A DNA stretch of 64,000 bases from the NCBI GenBank assembly GCA_905197955.1, contig CAJKAR010000020.1:16348-80347 (forward strand), given 5' to 3'. The translations under genes were made by a program, and so were the position numbers. This DNA is from an uncultured Lentisphaeria bacterium (GTDB lineage: Bacteria > Verrucomicrobiota > Lentisphaeria > Victivallales > UBA1829). Below, piece after piece: positions 24,354 through 33,253 of this stretch (positions within the stretch are counted from its first letter, which is position 1; each line of letters begins with the position of its first letter). The notes under the pieces were generated by a model, which had not been told where the DNA came from, did no database searches, and worked only from the letters and a program-made list of their open reading frames with translations.

Positions 24354-25376
24354 TCAGGCCTTGGCTTTGTATGCTTTAATCATCATGGGAATGACCTGAT
24401 TCAGGTCACCGACAATGCCGTAATGCGCAACCGAGAAAATCGGAGCGGCGGGATCCGTATTGATCGCAATGATCTTTTTGCTGTCGCTCATTCCGGCGCA
24501 GTGCTGAACGGAACCGCTGATGCCGCAGGCAATGTAGAGTTTCGGACGAACTGTCACACCGGTCTGACCGACCTGGTGATCATGATCAATCCATCCGGCG
24601 TCAACCGCCGCACGGGAAGCTCCGACTTCGCCGCCGAGCACCTGGGCAAGCTCGCGAATCAGCTTGAAGTTCTCCGCGGAACCGACTCCGTAACCGCCGG
24701 CGACAATGATCTGCGCGCCTTTGAGGTTGACCGTCTTATCCTGACGCATGCGCTCAATTACCTTGACAACCGTCTCTTCCTGCGTCAGAGCGACATCGAC
24801 CTTGACGATTTCGCCTTTGGCGGAGGGATCGGGCTCGACCATCTTCATAACGCCTTCGCGAACCGTCACCATCTGGGGATCGTCCCAGGTGTTGACGATG
24901 GTGGCAATGATGTTTCCGCCGAATGCCGGACGGATCTGCATGAGTTTGTTCTTATAGAATTTCTTATTGACCTTGTCGTCGAAATCATCGATTCTGAGGT
25001 CGGTGCAGTCGGCCGTCAGACCGGCGAGTTTTTCAGAAGCAACCCGCGGAGCCAGTTCCCGGCCCTTCATCGTCGCTCCGAAGAGAAGAATATTCGGTCT
25101 GTGCTCCTTGATCAGATCCATAATGACCTTGGCAAAGGGCAGAACCGTAAACGGCTCCAGACGCGGATCATCCGCAAGATAGACCTTTTTGCAGCCGTAC
25201 TGAAACAGAGTGTCGCAGCATTTTTCGACGTTCGAACCGAGAAGAACCGCTTCCACGCAAACACCGAGCTTGGCGGCGAGTTCCGTTCCCTTGCTGACCA
25301 GTTCCAGGCTGACGTCAGCGATCTTTCCGCCTTCCTGCTCGATAAAAACCCAGACATTTCCAATTTGTTCTGACAT
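24354..25376 (-). CDS. etfA: Electron transfer flavoprotein, alpha subunit
   Basis: 340 aa. The C-terminal FAD domain has the ETF-alpha signature: VAGGYGVGSAENFKL, GASRAAVDAGW, DHQVGQTGVTVRPKLYIACG and NTDPAAPIFSVAHYGIVGD. It works with EtfB to carry electrons from the acyl-CoA dehydrogenase. It lies 6 nt after etfB and 13 nt before the dehydrogenase gene. Confidence 0.96.
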   Translation of the reverse strand: MSEQIGNVWVFIEQEGGKIADVSLELVSKGTELAAKLGVCVEAVLLGSNVEKCCDTLFQYGCKKVYLADDPRLEPFTVLPFAKVIMDLIKEHRPNILLFGATMKGRELAPRVASEKLAGLTADCTDLRIDDFDDKVNKKFYKNKLMQIRPAFGGNIIATIVNTWDDPQMVTVREGVMKMVEPDPSAKGEIVKVDVALTQEETVVKVIERMRQDKTVNLKGAQIIVAGGYGVGSAENFKLIRELAQVLGGEVGASRAAVDAGWIDHDHQVGQTGVTVRPKLYIACGISGSVQHCAGMSDSKKIIAINTDPAAPIFSVAHYGIVGDLNQVIPMMIKAYKAKA

Positions 25377-25382
25377 AATCTA

Positions 25383-26276
25383 TCACCCTAATGTATGGTC
25401 TTCAATGAGTTCATGAATGAGGTTGGAAACCCCGGCTTCGGTGGCTTCGACCGCCTTGTAATCGCCCGCGGTGAGCACAACGCTCTGAATCTGTTTGACT
25501 TTTGTCGGAGAACCGGCAAATCCGATTCGCATGGGATCGGCTTCCACATCGGCGGCGGACCATTCCTGAATGAGAAGTCCCTTTGCGGCCTTTGTTTCCA
25601 AATCTTCCGCGACGGCTTCTCCGCCCACATAAGTACTGGTCTTCGATGCGGCAAGTTCGGATTTGGTCTTTGCCTTTTTGTACTTCATGATCCGGATGGC
25701 ATTCTCCGGACGGGGCTCATTGGCATCCACAACCGTAAAGAGGGCGGGAGTGGGGGATTCCAGAATTTCATAGCCACCTTCGATGGCACGGCGAGCCTTG
25801 ACGCTCTTCTCGGTCAGCTCAAGGACCTCTTCCACGTAGGAGATCTGCGGGAGTTTCAGTTTTTCCGCGATCTGGGGCCCGACCTGAGCGGTATCGCCGT
25901 CGATCGCCTGACGTCCGCAGAGAATCAGGTCGAACTTCCCGATCTTGGCGGCGCATTTGCTGAGGGCATAGCTGGTTGCAAGAGTATCGGCTCCGGCGAA
26001 TGCTCTGTCTGTCAGCAGAACTGCATCATCGGCGCCTCGGAAAAGAGCGTTGCGGAGCACTTCCGCCGCTGCCGGAGGACCCATCGTGGCCACTGTTACT
26101 TTCGCTTGATAACGGTCTTTCAGTTGAAGCGCCAGTTCCAAAGCATTCAAATCTTCCGGGTTGAAGATTGCGGGAAGGGCCTGCCGGTTGACAGTTCCAT
26201 CCGGTTTCATTGCCTGCCCGGTAATGTTTTGGGTGTCCGGCACCTGCTTCACAAACACGATGATTGTGTAGCTCAC
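25383..26276 (-). CDS. etfB: Electron transfer flavoprotein, beta subunit
   Basis: 297 aa. Signatures: FVKQVPDTQNITG at the N-terminus, NPEDLNALELALQLKD, and CGRQAIDGDTAQVGPQIAEKL for the AMP site. The start is GTG after AAAGGAG. The protein is about 40 residues longer than typical EtfB (~255 aa), with the extra length at the C-terminus, as in EtfB forms linked to certain anaerobic acyl-CoA dehydrogenases. First gene of the etfBA-acd-rpoZ unit. Confidence 0.95.
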   Translation of the reverse strand: MSYTIIVFVKQVPDTQNITGQAMKPDGTVNRQALPAIFNPEDLNALELALQLKDRYQAKVTVATMGPPAAAEVLRNALFRGADDAVLLTDRAFAGADTLATSYALSKCAAKIGKFDLILCGRQAIDGDTAQVGPQIAEKLKLPQISYVEEVLELTEKSVKARRAIEGGYEILESPTPALFTVVDANEPRPENAIRIMKYKKAKTKSELAASKTSTYVGGEAVAEDLETKAAKGLLIQEWSAADVEADPMRIGFAGSPTKVKQIQSVVLTAGDYKAVEATEAGVSNLIHELIEDHTLG

Positions 26277-26347
26277 GGGATACTCCTTTGTTAGTTTCGT
26301 TTACCTGTCAAACTTATCGTTTTTGTCATCTTTAATTCTAACCTGTT

Positions 26348-26375
26348 AATATATCCCCCTTTTTTCAAAAAACAA
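26348..26375 (-). promoter_or_regulatory. Probable promoter for etfB
   Basis: On the minus strand TTGTTT (26375-26370) and TATATT (26353-26348) are 16 bp apart, about 70 nt upstream of the etfB start. Confidence 0.5.
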
Positions 26376-26468
26376 ACAGGCGCAGAGAAAAAGTTAAAGT
26401 CACCGCATCATGGACGCATCAGATTCCTCGTCCTTCGGCGCCGGCACAAAAACTTCCGGCAGCCGAAT

Positions 26469-26496
26469 TTGTAAAAACAAAAAAAGACGATATCTT
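26469..26496 (+). promoter_or_regulatory. Possible promoter for the GT9 gene
   Basis: TTGTAA (26469-26474) and TATCTT (26491-26496) are 16 bp apart, about 75 nt before the glycosyltransferase start. The rest of 26376-26545 shows nothing else. Confidence 0.4.
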
Positions 26497-26572
26497 TTAA
26501 GGAACGATTCCCTTTCCGCCGACCGGAAATGCCTGCGGATCAACCATGGAATCGCGTCATTCGGAATTTTTT

Positions 26573-27742
26573 ATGAAAAAAACGATTCAATCTCTGTTGA
26601 AACTTCTGGCGGTTCTTGCGGGTAAAACTCTCTCCCGAAAACCACTTCCCGATTCTCCGAAGAGAATCCTGCTGCTGATGTGCCACTGGATCGGCGACAC
26701 GTTCTGGGCTATGCAGATTATCCCAGCCCTGCGGAAGCGATACCCTGATGCGGAAATTCTGGCTGGAGTCAAAGAATCCAGCAGAATCCTCTTCACGGGA
26801 ATTCTCCCGGAAAACGCGGTCATCCTCTTCAACGGGCTCACCAGCGACCGGACCCGCGAACGCTTCTCATTCTCCCGTTTTCTGCGCGATGTATCCACGG
26901 CTCGGAACTTGAACCCGGAAATCGTCATCGACACAATGGGCAATCGCTATTCCGCTCTTTTTTCCTTTCTTTCCGGAGCAGATACAACGATCGGGCCGGA
27001 TCCCGCCGATGAATTTGCCGCGCTGTATTCCATTCGTCAACCCCTTGCCCGAATGCCCTTCCACCATCTGATCTACAAACCGGCGGTGATTGCATCTCCG
27101 CTTACAGGATATGATGGAAAATCTGAAATTGTTCCGTTTGCAGTTCAATCCGTTCTCTCGGAAGAGATGGTTTTCCGAAAATGGAATCCCTTTCCGGAAA
27201 AACCGCTGGTACTGCTGGTTCCGGGAGCTGGCTGGAAACAAAAGCAATGGGGCGCAGACCGTTTCCGGGAACTGGCGAAAAATCTTGAAACAAAAGGGTT
27301 CCGTATTCTGCTTTCCGGAGGGCCGAACGAGCAGGCGCTCTGCAACGAGATTGCAGCAGGAATACAGAATTGTGCCATTCTGCCGCCTTCGCTGGAGGAG
27401 GTCATTGCGCTGCTGCCTCGGTGCAGCGCAGTTGTTGCCAACGATTCCGGAGTTGCGCATCTGGCGGCGGCCGCAGGAACCAATGTCATAGCACTGTTCT
27501 GCTGTACCAATCCGGAATTCTGCCGTCCGCTGGGCAAACATGTTCGAGTTCTTCAAGCGGACTGTCCGGCTCTGCCGTGCGGAAACAACCATTTCTGCAA
27601 TGGGACCTGCTGTGCTCAATATCACATGAACATCCCGCCGGAAGAAGTACTCCGGAACATGGAAGAAATGATTCGGTCAGGGGAACCTCTCAGGATTCCT
27701 TCTCAAAAACCCCGATATATTGAGGTCGGAAACGGGGAATGA
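26573..27742 (+). CDS. Glycosyltransferase family 9 (heptosyltransferase-like)
   Basis: 389 aa from MKKTIQ (26573); an in-frame ATG nine codons upstream is also possible and neither has a strong ribosome site. It shows the GT9 two-domain fold: the N-terminal LLLMCHWIGDTFWAMQIIPAL loop, and the C-terminal domain with LLVPGAGWKQKQWG, LSGGPNEQALC and ANDSGVAHLAAAAGTN. GT9 enzymes add heptose or a similar sugar to lipopolysaccharide core. A Cys-rich tail (CPALPCGNNHFCNGTCC) recalls the family's Cys pattern. Its last 53 nt overlap the convergent methyltransferase gene. Confidence 0.88.
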   Translation: MKKTIQSLLKLLAVLAGKTLSRKPLPDSPKRILLLMCHWIGDTFWAMQIIPALRKRYPDAEILAGVKESSRILFTGILPENAVILFNGLTSDRTRERFSFSRFLRDVSTARNLNPEIVIDTMGNRYSALFSFLSGADTTIGPDPADEFAALYSIRQPLARMPFHHLIYKPAVIASPLTGYDGKSEIVPFAVQSVLSEEMVFRKWNPFPEKPLVLLVPGAGWKQKQWGADRFRELAKNLETKGFRILLSGGPNEQALCNEIAAGIQNCAILPPSLEEVIALLPRCSAVVANDSGVAHLAAAAGTNVIALFCCTNPEFCRPLGKHVRVLQADCPALPCGNNHFCNGTCCAQYHMNIPPEEVLRNMEEMIRSGEPLRIPSQKPRYIEVGNGE

Positions 27743-28523
27743 AATAAAACATTCTGATAAAAGACTGATGCAGAAACATGGACAAGGTTCTCTTCTGATA
27801 TGTCTCATAGTGATTGTCAATATAGCACACCATGCGATTCTTTAATTTTCCTCTTTTCATCAGACTGTTCAGTTCCTCTGCCGTATAAACCCGCTCGTGC
27901 GGACGCCATTCCGAATGATAGAAAATATGGGATCGTTCCAGCTCTTCAAACACCGATTTCCCGTTCAGCAGACGGCACACATTCCCAAAATAACTCAAAT
28001 TCGGCGTTGTCAGGACAAGACGCCCACCGACTTTCAATACACGGGAAACTTCGGAAATAAAATGAAGCGGATTGTAAAAATGCTCAAAAACCTCTCCCGC
28101 AAAACAAAGATCAACCGAATTGTCCGGCAACTCAAGCTCCGTCTTATGATTCAACGGCTGTGCTAGAGGATTCAGCGGATCCAGTTCCACTTCCAGAAGC
28201 CCCGTATAGACACGCTCTGCTTTCGAAACGAATTCCCTGGAAAAACAGAGTCCGGCACCATACAGCGACGATCTCTCCGGCAGAAGCTCCTTCAGAAGCA
28301 CTCCCATTGTCCCCGGAAAACATCCGACATCCAGCCATACGCAGCCTTCTTTAAATTTCATCTCGGAAATCAAGTTCAGAACTGTCATAAACCGCCATTC
28401 CTGAACCATGTGATGCGTAGTCCCGCTTTTCCATCCCCCCGGAAGAGTTTCGGTATCGAACCCTTTCAATACCGAATCGGCCCATTTTCTATATTCAGAT
28501 ATTTTAAACATCGCTCCATCCAT
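27690..28523 (-). CDS. SAM-dependent methyltransferase (type 11-like)
   Basis: 277 aa. It has a Rossmann-fold class I methyltransferase core: VWLDVGCFPGTMGVLL (SAM motif I), the acidic PDNSVDLCFAGEVFEHFYNP (motif II region), and VLKVGGRLVLTTPN (post-motif). It probably methylates a glycan or lipid-linked intermediate, given the cluster. ATGs at 28523 and 28511 both have poor ribosome sites. It is the only minus-strand gene in the glycan cluster and overlaps the end of the GT9 gene tail to tail. Confidence 0.85.
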   Translation of the reverse strand: MDGAMFKISEYRKWADSVLKGFDTETLPGGWKSGTTHHMVQEWRFMTVLNLISEMKFKEGCVWLDVGCFPGTMGVLLKELLPERSSLYGAGLCFSREFVSKAERVYTGLLEVELDPLNPLAQPLNHKTELELPDNSVDLCFAGEVFEHFYNPLHFISEVSRVLKVGGRLVLTTPNLSYFGNVCRLLNGKSVFEELERSHIFYHSEWRPHERVYTAEELNSLMKRGKLKNRMVCYIDNHYETYQKRTLSMFLHQSFIRMFYFIPRFRPQYIGVFEKES

Positions 28524-28531
28524 TTTCCTGT

Positions 28532-28559
28532 ATCATACTGTTCTTTTTCAGAAAATCAA
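28532..28559 (-). promoter_or_regulatory. Possible promoter for the methyltransferase gene
   Basis: On the minus strand TTGATT (28559-28554) and TATGAT (28537-28532) are 16 bp apart, but they lie very near the first ATG, so translation may begin at the second ATG (28511). Confidence 0.35.
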
Positions 28560-28584
28560 GCTATTTTTTTCCATTCCAACGCCG

Positions 28585-28613
28585 TTGTAAAAAGAAGGTT
28601 TTCACTCTATATT
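28585..28613 (+). promoter_or_regulatory. Probable promoter for the main glycan operon
   Basis: TTGTAA (28585-28590) and TATATT (28608-28613) are 17 bp apart, about 45 nt upstream of the GT4 gene that heads the run of genes to 40718. Confidence 0.55.
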
Positions 28614-28664
28614 ACTAAACTCTCCCGCAGCAAGGCAATTACAATGGCGCAGCAGAAATAAAAT

Positions 28665-29732
28665 ATGAAACGAATTGCAATCGAAGCATCTCTGGTAAAC
28701 GCAGCCTGTCCGACAGGACTGGGAGTCTATGTGCACAAACTCCTTGAAGGGCTCGCAGCGGAAGCCCCAAAACAATTCCATTTTTATCTTCTCCATGCGC
28801 AGAAAGAGTGGAACGGCCCAAACTATGGACCGCATATGGAACCGGTATCCTACCATTTCACCAATCTGCAATCGCTGGCCATCCTCTGCCGCTTGAATCA
28901 AACCCTGGAAGGGTTGCAGGCGGACCTGTTCCATGCGACAGGAACAACGGGCGCTCCTCCTCATTGCCGGATTCCTGTCATCAGTACAATTCACGATCTC
29001 TATCCGCTGGAAAAAGGAGCTGATGTCTCGTTCCGCTTTCGTCTGTTTTTCCGTCTTCTTCTTCCGTGGACGCTGAAAAATTCGGTCTGCTTTCTCTGCA
29101 ACTCTGAATTCACAAGGGATGAACTCCTCAAGCATGGAGTCGCAAAAGAAAAAACACGGGTGATTTATCCGGCGTCGCAGCTGGAGTTTTCCATACCGAG
29201 GGGACCTTCCCCGACGAATGGGAAGCCTTATTACCTCTGTGTCGGCGCAATCGAACGGAGAAAAGGACAGGCAATGCTTGCAGAAGCCTACTGTCTGGCT
29301 CGAAAACAGAATCCATCGCTTCCGGAACTTCTGTTTATCGGCCCCGACCGAGGAGACGGCCGATATCTGGCGCAGTATGAAGAAAATTCCGGTATCCGTT
29401 GGCTCCATTATGTTTCTGTGGAAGAGTTGAAGGCATATTATCAAAATGCCGCGCTGTTTCTCTGTCCCAGTATTTTTGAAGGCTTCGGCATTCCGGTTCT
29501 GGAAGCATTGAATGCAGGGATCCCCGTTCTTTGTTCCGATCTTCCGGTTTTCCGGGAAATTGCAGGAGAAGCGGCCTGTTATGTGAATCCGGACCGGGAA
29601 TCTTTTTCCCGGAGAATTCTTGACTTCGCAGACCGGCAGGTTATATTTAAGAGGAATGTGTGCAGCTTGTCAGAAAAATTCTCCTGGCGAAATACGGTTG
29701 ACCAAACCATAAAGGTTTATGCTGAATTTTAA
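28665..29732 (+). CDS. Glycosyltransferase family 4
   Basis: 355 aa. A GT-B enzyme: N-terminal GLGVYVHKLLEGL loop, FHATGTTGAPP and STIHDLYPL; C-terminal nucleotide-sugar site with PYYLCVGAIERRKGQ and the EX7E motif in PSIFEGFGIPVLEALNAG. It transfers a sugar with retention, probably at the cytoplasmic membrane face. First gene of the long plus-strand glycan operon; the next gene begins 143 nt later. Confidence 0.93.
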   Translation: MKRIAIEASLVNAACPTGLGVYVHKLLEGLAAEAPKQFHFYLLHAQKEWNGPNYGPHMEPVSYHFTNLQSLAILCRLNQTLEGLQADLFHATGTTGAPPHCRIPVISTIHDLYPLEKGADVSFRFRLFFRLLLPWTLKNSVCFLCNSEFTRDELLKHGVAKEKTRVIYPASQLEFSIPRGPSPTNGKPYYLCVGAIERRKGQAMLAEAYCLARKQNPSLPELLFIGPDRGDGRYLAQYEENSGIRWLHYVSVEELKAYYQNAALFLCPSIFEGFGIPVLEALNAGIPVLCSDLPVFREIAGEAACYVNPDRESFSRRILDFADRQVIFKRNVCSLSEKFSWRNTVDQTIKVYAEF

Positions 29733-29875
29733 GGTATGAATTTTTCGTGCATCATCCGCGAACATGTTTTTTTATCGTTTCTCCGGATCGGTCCGTTGAA
29801 TTCATGGAACAAGCGTTCCCTATTTCTACGACTTCCGGAAAAATAGATGCTGTGATTTCCATGGAAAGGAGAAAA

Positions 29876-30601
29876 ATGCAAAATTCCGGTTTGGAGAACG
29901 CGGTCCTGCTTGCAGCCGGACGGGGTGTTCGTCTTCAACCGCTGACCTTATCCGTTCCCAAATGCCTCCTGAAAGTTGGCGGACGCCCGCTTCTTGACCA
30001 CTGGCTTGAAAAATGCGAAGAGGCAAAAATCAAACGGGTTTTTATCAATATGTTCTATCTGGCGGAACAGGTCCGCGAATTTCTGGAGCATGCACGCAGC
30101 CGTTATTCGTTTGAAATAGTGCCGGTTCATGAAGAAAATCTGACCGGAACAGGAGGTTTTTTACGAAAAATCCGATCCAGACTCCTGAACGGGGGCGATT
30201 TCTTCATGTGTCATGCCGATAACTTTACCGATATAAAACTTACAGATTTTATCCAATTTCACCGCAAGCGTCACTCTCCGCTCTCGGTTGCATTGTTCCG
30301 TGCCAGCAACCCCACCTCCTGTGGGATCGTTGAGAAAATACAGGACGATGGACTGATTGTGGAATTCAGGGAAAAACCGCAGAATCCCAAAACCAATCTG
30401 GCCAGCGGAGCAATGTTTCTGATCTCACCGGAAATTCTCCATACACTCCCGGACAAGGAAGTCATTGATTTCAGCAAAGAAATTCTGCCACAATATCAAA
30501 ACAGAATGTTCGGTTATGAAATTCCCGGTTTCAACTTCGATATCGGAACCCCGGAAAGTTTTGAAGCCGCAAACAAAACGGCAAAAGGAGTTGCCCCATG
30601 A
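29876..30601 (+). CDS. Sugar-1-phosphate nucleotidyltransferase
   Basis: 241 aa. The start at 29876 follows GGAAAGGAG; an open frame continues upstream without a ribosome site. The nucleotide loop is LLAAGRGVRLQPLT, followed by SVPKCLLKVGGRPLLDHWL, the metal-binding CHADNF and GFNFDIGTPES. The length and pattern match the HddC/mannose-1-phosphate guanylyltransferase group. With the SIS isomerase next to it and the HldE-like protein at 39231, a heptose-type activated sugar is the favoured product, but UDP-, CDP- or GDP-linked hexose is not excluded. Confidence 0.85.
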   Translation: MQNSGLENAVLLAAGRGVRLQPLTLSVPKCLLKVGGRPLLDHWLEKCEEAKIKRVFINMFYLAEQVREFLEHARSRYSFEIVPVHEENLTGTGGFLRKIRSRLLNGGDFFMCHADNFTDIKLTDFIQFHRKRHSPLSVALFRASNPTSCGIVEKIQDDGLIVEFREKPQNPKTNLASGAMFLISPEILHTLPDKEVIDFSKEILPQYQNRMFGYEIPGFNFDIGTPESFEAANKTAKGVAP

Positions 30602-31182
30602 TTTCATATCTGAACTATCAACGTCAGCTCGCCGAACGGATGGAAAAGCTGGAAGCAACCGGCAGAAATGGTGAAATCTTTTCATGGGATACAGCATTCC
30701 GGCATCTGCGCTTCTGTACGGAAAAACTGCGTGATTCAAAACGAACCATCTACTGCATTGGCAACGGAGCCAGTGCGTCTATCGCCAGCCACTTTTCCGC
30801 AGATATGGCAAAGAATGGTCATCTGCATACGGAAGTATTCTCCGATCTGGCTCTGATTACCGCCATCAGCAATGACATTGGATATGAAGAGGTCTTCTCA
30901 GAACCGCTCCGGCGACGGGCGGTTCCTGGTGATATGCTTGTCGCTATCTCCAGTTCCGGCAATTCCCCGAATATTCTCCGTGCCGTGCAGAAAGCAAAGG
31001 AGCTGGAACTGACCATTATTACCCTGTCTGCAATGAAGCCGGACAATCGGCTGAGAACAACCGGAGATCTGAATTTCTATTTCCCTGCGGAAACCTACGG
31101 TTATGCGGAATCTCTGCATGCCAGTCTGCTGCACTACTGGATTGATATGTTTTTGGAAGACAACTGCAAAAAGGAGAATTGA
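30598..31182 (+). CDS. SIS-domain sugar isomerase (GmhA-like)
   Basis: 194 aa. A single SIS domain as in sedoheptulose-7-phosphate isomerase: CIGNGASASIASHFSADMAK, TAISNDIGYEEVF, VAISSSGNSPNILRAVQKAK. The ATG overlaps the previous stop by 4 nt (ATGA), so the two are coupled. It would feed the kinase domain of the HldE-like protein at 39231. Another phosphosugar substrate is possible. Confidence 0.85.
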   Translation: MISYLNYQRQLAERMEKLEATGRNGEIFSWDTAFRHLRFCTEKLRDSKRTIYCIGNGASASIASHFSADMAKNGHLHTEVFSDLALITAISNDIGYEEVFSEPLRRRAVPGDMLVAISSSGNSPNILRAVQKAKELELTIITLSAMKPDNRLRTTGDLNFYFPAETYGYAESLHASLLHYWIDMFLEDNCKKEN

Positions 31183-31184
31183 TA

Positions 31185-32174
31185 ATGAAAACAATCGTTA
31201 CAGGTGGCGCCGGCTTCATCGGAAGTCATCTTGTTGACCTGCTTCTGGCAGAAGGGCATGAAGTCCTTGTCCTGGATAATTTTTCAACCGGACGTCCACA
31301 GAATCTGGCTCATCAGAAAGACAATCCGAATCTGAAACTGATCGAAGCGGATATTGCGGATTATTCCCTCACGGAACCCTATTTTCAGGGAATTGACTGG
31401 GTGTTTCATCTGGCGGCGCTGGCCGATATTGTACCTTCCATCCAACGCCCTGCCGACTATCACCACTCCAATGTTGACGGAACTCTTTCTGTCCTGGAAG
31501 CCGCCCGAAAGCACAAAATCAAACGCTTCATTTATGCGGCATCCTCTTCCTGTTACGGGATTCCGGATGAATATCCGACCAAAGAAACAGCAGAAATCCG
31601 TCCGCAGTATCCCTACGCTCTGACTAAAAACATCGCGGAGCAATATGTCATGCACTGGTGCAAGGTATATGGTCTGCCGGCAATCTCTCTGCGAATGTTC
31701 AATGTGTATGGTCCCCGTTCCAGAACCTCCGGAACCTATGGAGCTGTATTCGGAGTTTTCCTGGCACAAAAACTTGCGGGGAAAGACTATACCGTGGTCG
31801 GAGATGGAAATCAGACAAGGGATTTCACTTTTGTAACCGATGTTGTCAAAGCTTATCTTGCTGCCGCGAAATCCGATGTCAAAGGGGAAATTTTCAATAT
31901 CGGAAGCGGGCATACATACAGTATCAATCGTCTGGTTGAACTGCTGGGCGGAAACAAAACCTATCTGCCGAAACGGCCCGGCGAACCGGACTGCACTTTT
32001 GCAGATACCTCTAAAATAGAACGAATGCTGGGCTGGAAAGCGGAAGTGAGCCTGGAACAGGGGGTTGAAATTCTTCTGAAAAATATCGATTACTGGAAGG
32101 AGGCTCCTGTCTGGGACAAGGAATCCATCGGAGTCGCCACAAAAGAATGGTTCCAATATCTGGGGAAGGCATGA
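31185..32174 (+). CDS. NAD-dependent sugar epimerase/dehydratase (extended SDR)
   Basis: 329 aa. The start at 31185 follows AAAAGGAG and lies 2 nt after the SIS stop. Rossmann motif TGGAGFIGSHLVDLLL, active-site SSSCYG with YPYALTK (Tyr-x-x-x-Lys), and RMFNVYGPRSR. It is closest in pattern to UDP-glucose/UDP-GlcNAc 4-epimerases. The NDP-sugar it uses is not determined, but the neighbours point to the sugar built by this cluster. Confidence 0.92.
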   Translation: MKTIVTGGAGFIGSHLVDLLLAEGHEVLVLDNFSTGRPQNLAHQKDNPNLKLIEADIADYSLTEPYFQGIDWVFHLAALADIVPSIQRPADYHHSNVDGTLSVLEAARKHKIKRFIYAASSSCYGIPDEYPTKETAEIRPQYPYALTKNIAEQYVMHWCKVYGLPAISLRMFNVYGPRSRTSGTYGAVFGVFLAQKLAGKDYTVVGDGNQTRDFTFVTDVVKAYLAAAKSDVKGEIFNIGSGHTYSINRLVELLGGNKTYLPKRPGEPDCTFADTSKIERMLGWKAEVSLEQGVEILLKNIDYWKEAPVWDKESIGVATKEWFQYLGKA

Positions 32175-32175
32175 A

Positions 32176-33246
32176 ATGGCTGATAAATTTAAAATAGACG
32201 GGCATAAACTGAACTACCATCTGGAACGGGTGGTCCGGTGGCAGAACGGAGAGAACATTTATCCGATTTATATGGAAATCAGTCCGAGCGGACTTTGCAA
32301 TCACAGATGCACCTTCTGCGGACTGGATTTCATGGGATATCAAAATGTCCGTCTGGAAACCAGCCGGATGGAAACACTGCTGCCGGAACTGGGCGCACTC
32401 GGAATCAGGAGCATCATGTATGCTGGAGAAGGGGAACCGCTGCTGCATCCGGATATCTGCAAACTTACGGAAATGACCAAATCTGCAGGCATAGATGTCG
32501 CCTTTACAACCAACGGAGTCCTGATGACCGAAGACAAGGCAGAGTGTCTTCTGCGTCATTCCTCCTGGATCAAAATCAGCTGCAACGGAGGCGACGAAGA
32601 ATCCTATCAGAAAATTCACAGAGGAAAACAGGGCGACTTCTCCCGAATGCTTGACAACCTCCGGACAGCGGCAGAACTGCGCAAGAAGCGGGGATATACC
32701 TGTACTCTCGGACTTCAGCTGGTTCTTCTGCCGGAAAATTACCACTCTGTCCTGAACCTGGCAAAAACGGCATCCGCCATGGGAATTGATTATCTGGTCA
32801 TCAAACCGTTCTCGCAGCATACACAAAGTCTGAATCGGCAGTACGAAAACCTCACCTACGATGGTATTCAGGAACTGGAAAAACAGCTGCGTCAATATGA
32901 ACGGGATTCTTTCAAAATCATTCTCAGAACGGAAACCATGAACCGCTGGAACGCAAGAGAGAAAAAATACGGTAAATGCCTTGCACTCCCGTTCTGGTCC
33001 TATATCGACAGTTCGGGAAATGTCTGGGGATGCAGCATGTTTCTCGGTCATGAGGAATTCCTTTGCGGAAATATTTACAAAATGAGTTTTGAGCAGATCT
33101 GGAACAGCGATCAACGGAAAAAAATGCTGAACTATGTTGCAAACGATCTCGACATCCATGAGTGCCGGATAAATTGTCGTATGGATGCCGTCAATAGATA
33201 TCTCTGGGATTTACAGCATCCACCGGAGCATGTAAATTTCATCTAG
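32176..33246 (+). CDS. Radical SAM protein with SPASM-like C-terminus (first of a pair)
   Basis: 356 aa, 1 nt after the epimerase gene. The radical SAM cluster is Cys41-x3-Cys45-x2-Cys48 (CNHRCTFC); the SAM-binding GE motif is AGEGEPLLH. The C-terminal part has CLALPFWSYIDSSGNVWGCS and CRINC, consistent with an auxiliary iron-sulfur or SPASM-like domain. It ends HPPEHVNFI, nearly the same as the gene at 36175 (PPHINFI), and the N-termini also correspond. It probably carries out radical chemistry on a sugar or glycan intermediate; the reaction is unknown. Confidence 0.85.
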   Translation: MADKFKIDGHKLNYHLERVVRWQNGENIYPIYMEISPSGLCNHRCTFCGLDFMGYQNVRLETSRMETLLPELGALGIRSIMYAGEGEPLLHPDICKLTEMTKSAGIDVAFTTNGVLMTEDKAECLLRHSSWIKISCNGGDEESYQKIHRGKQGDFSRMLDNLRTAAELRKKRGYTCTLGLQLVLLPENYHSVLNLAKTASAMGIDYLVIKPFSQHTQSLNRQYENLTYDGIQELEKQLRQYERDSFKIILRTETMNRWNAREKKYGKCLALPFWSYIDSSGNVWGCSMFLGHEEFLCGNIYKMSFEQIWNSDQRKKMLNYVANDLDIHECRINCRMDAVNRYLWDLQHPPEHVNFI

Positions 33247-33253
33247 GATTCGT

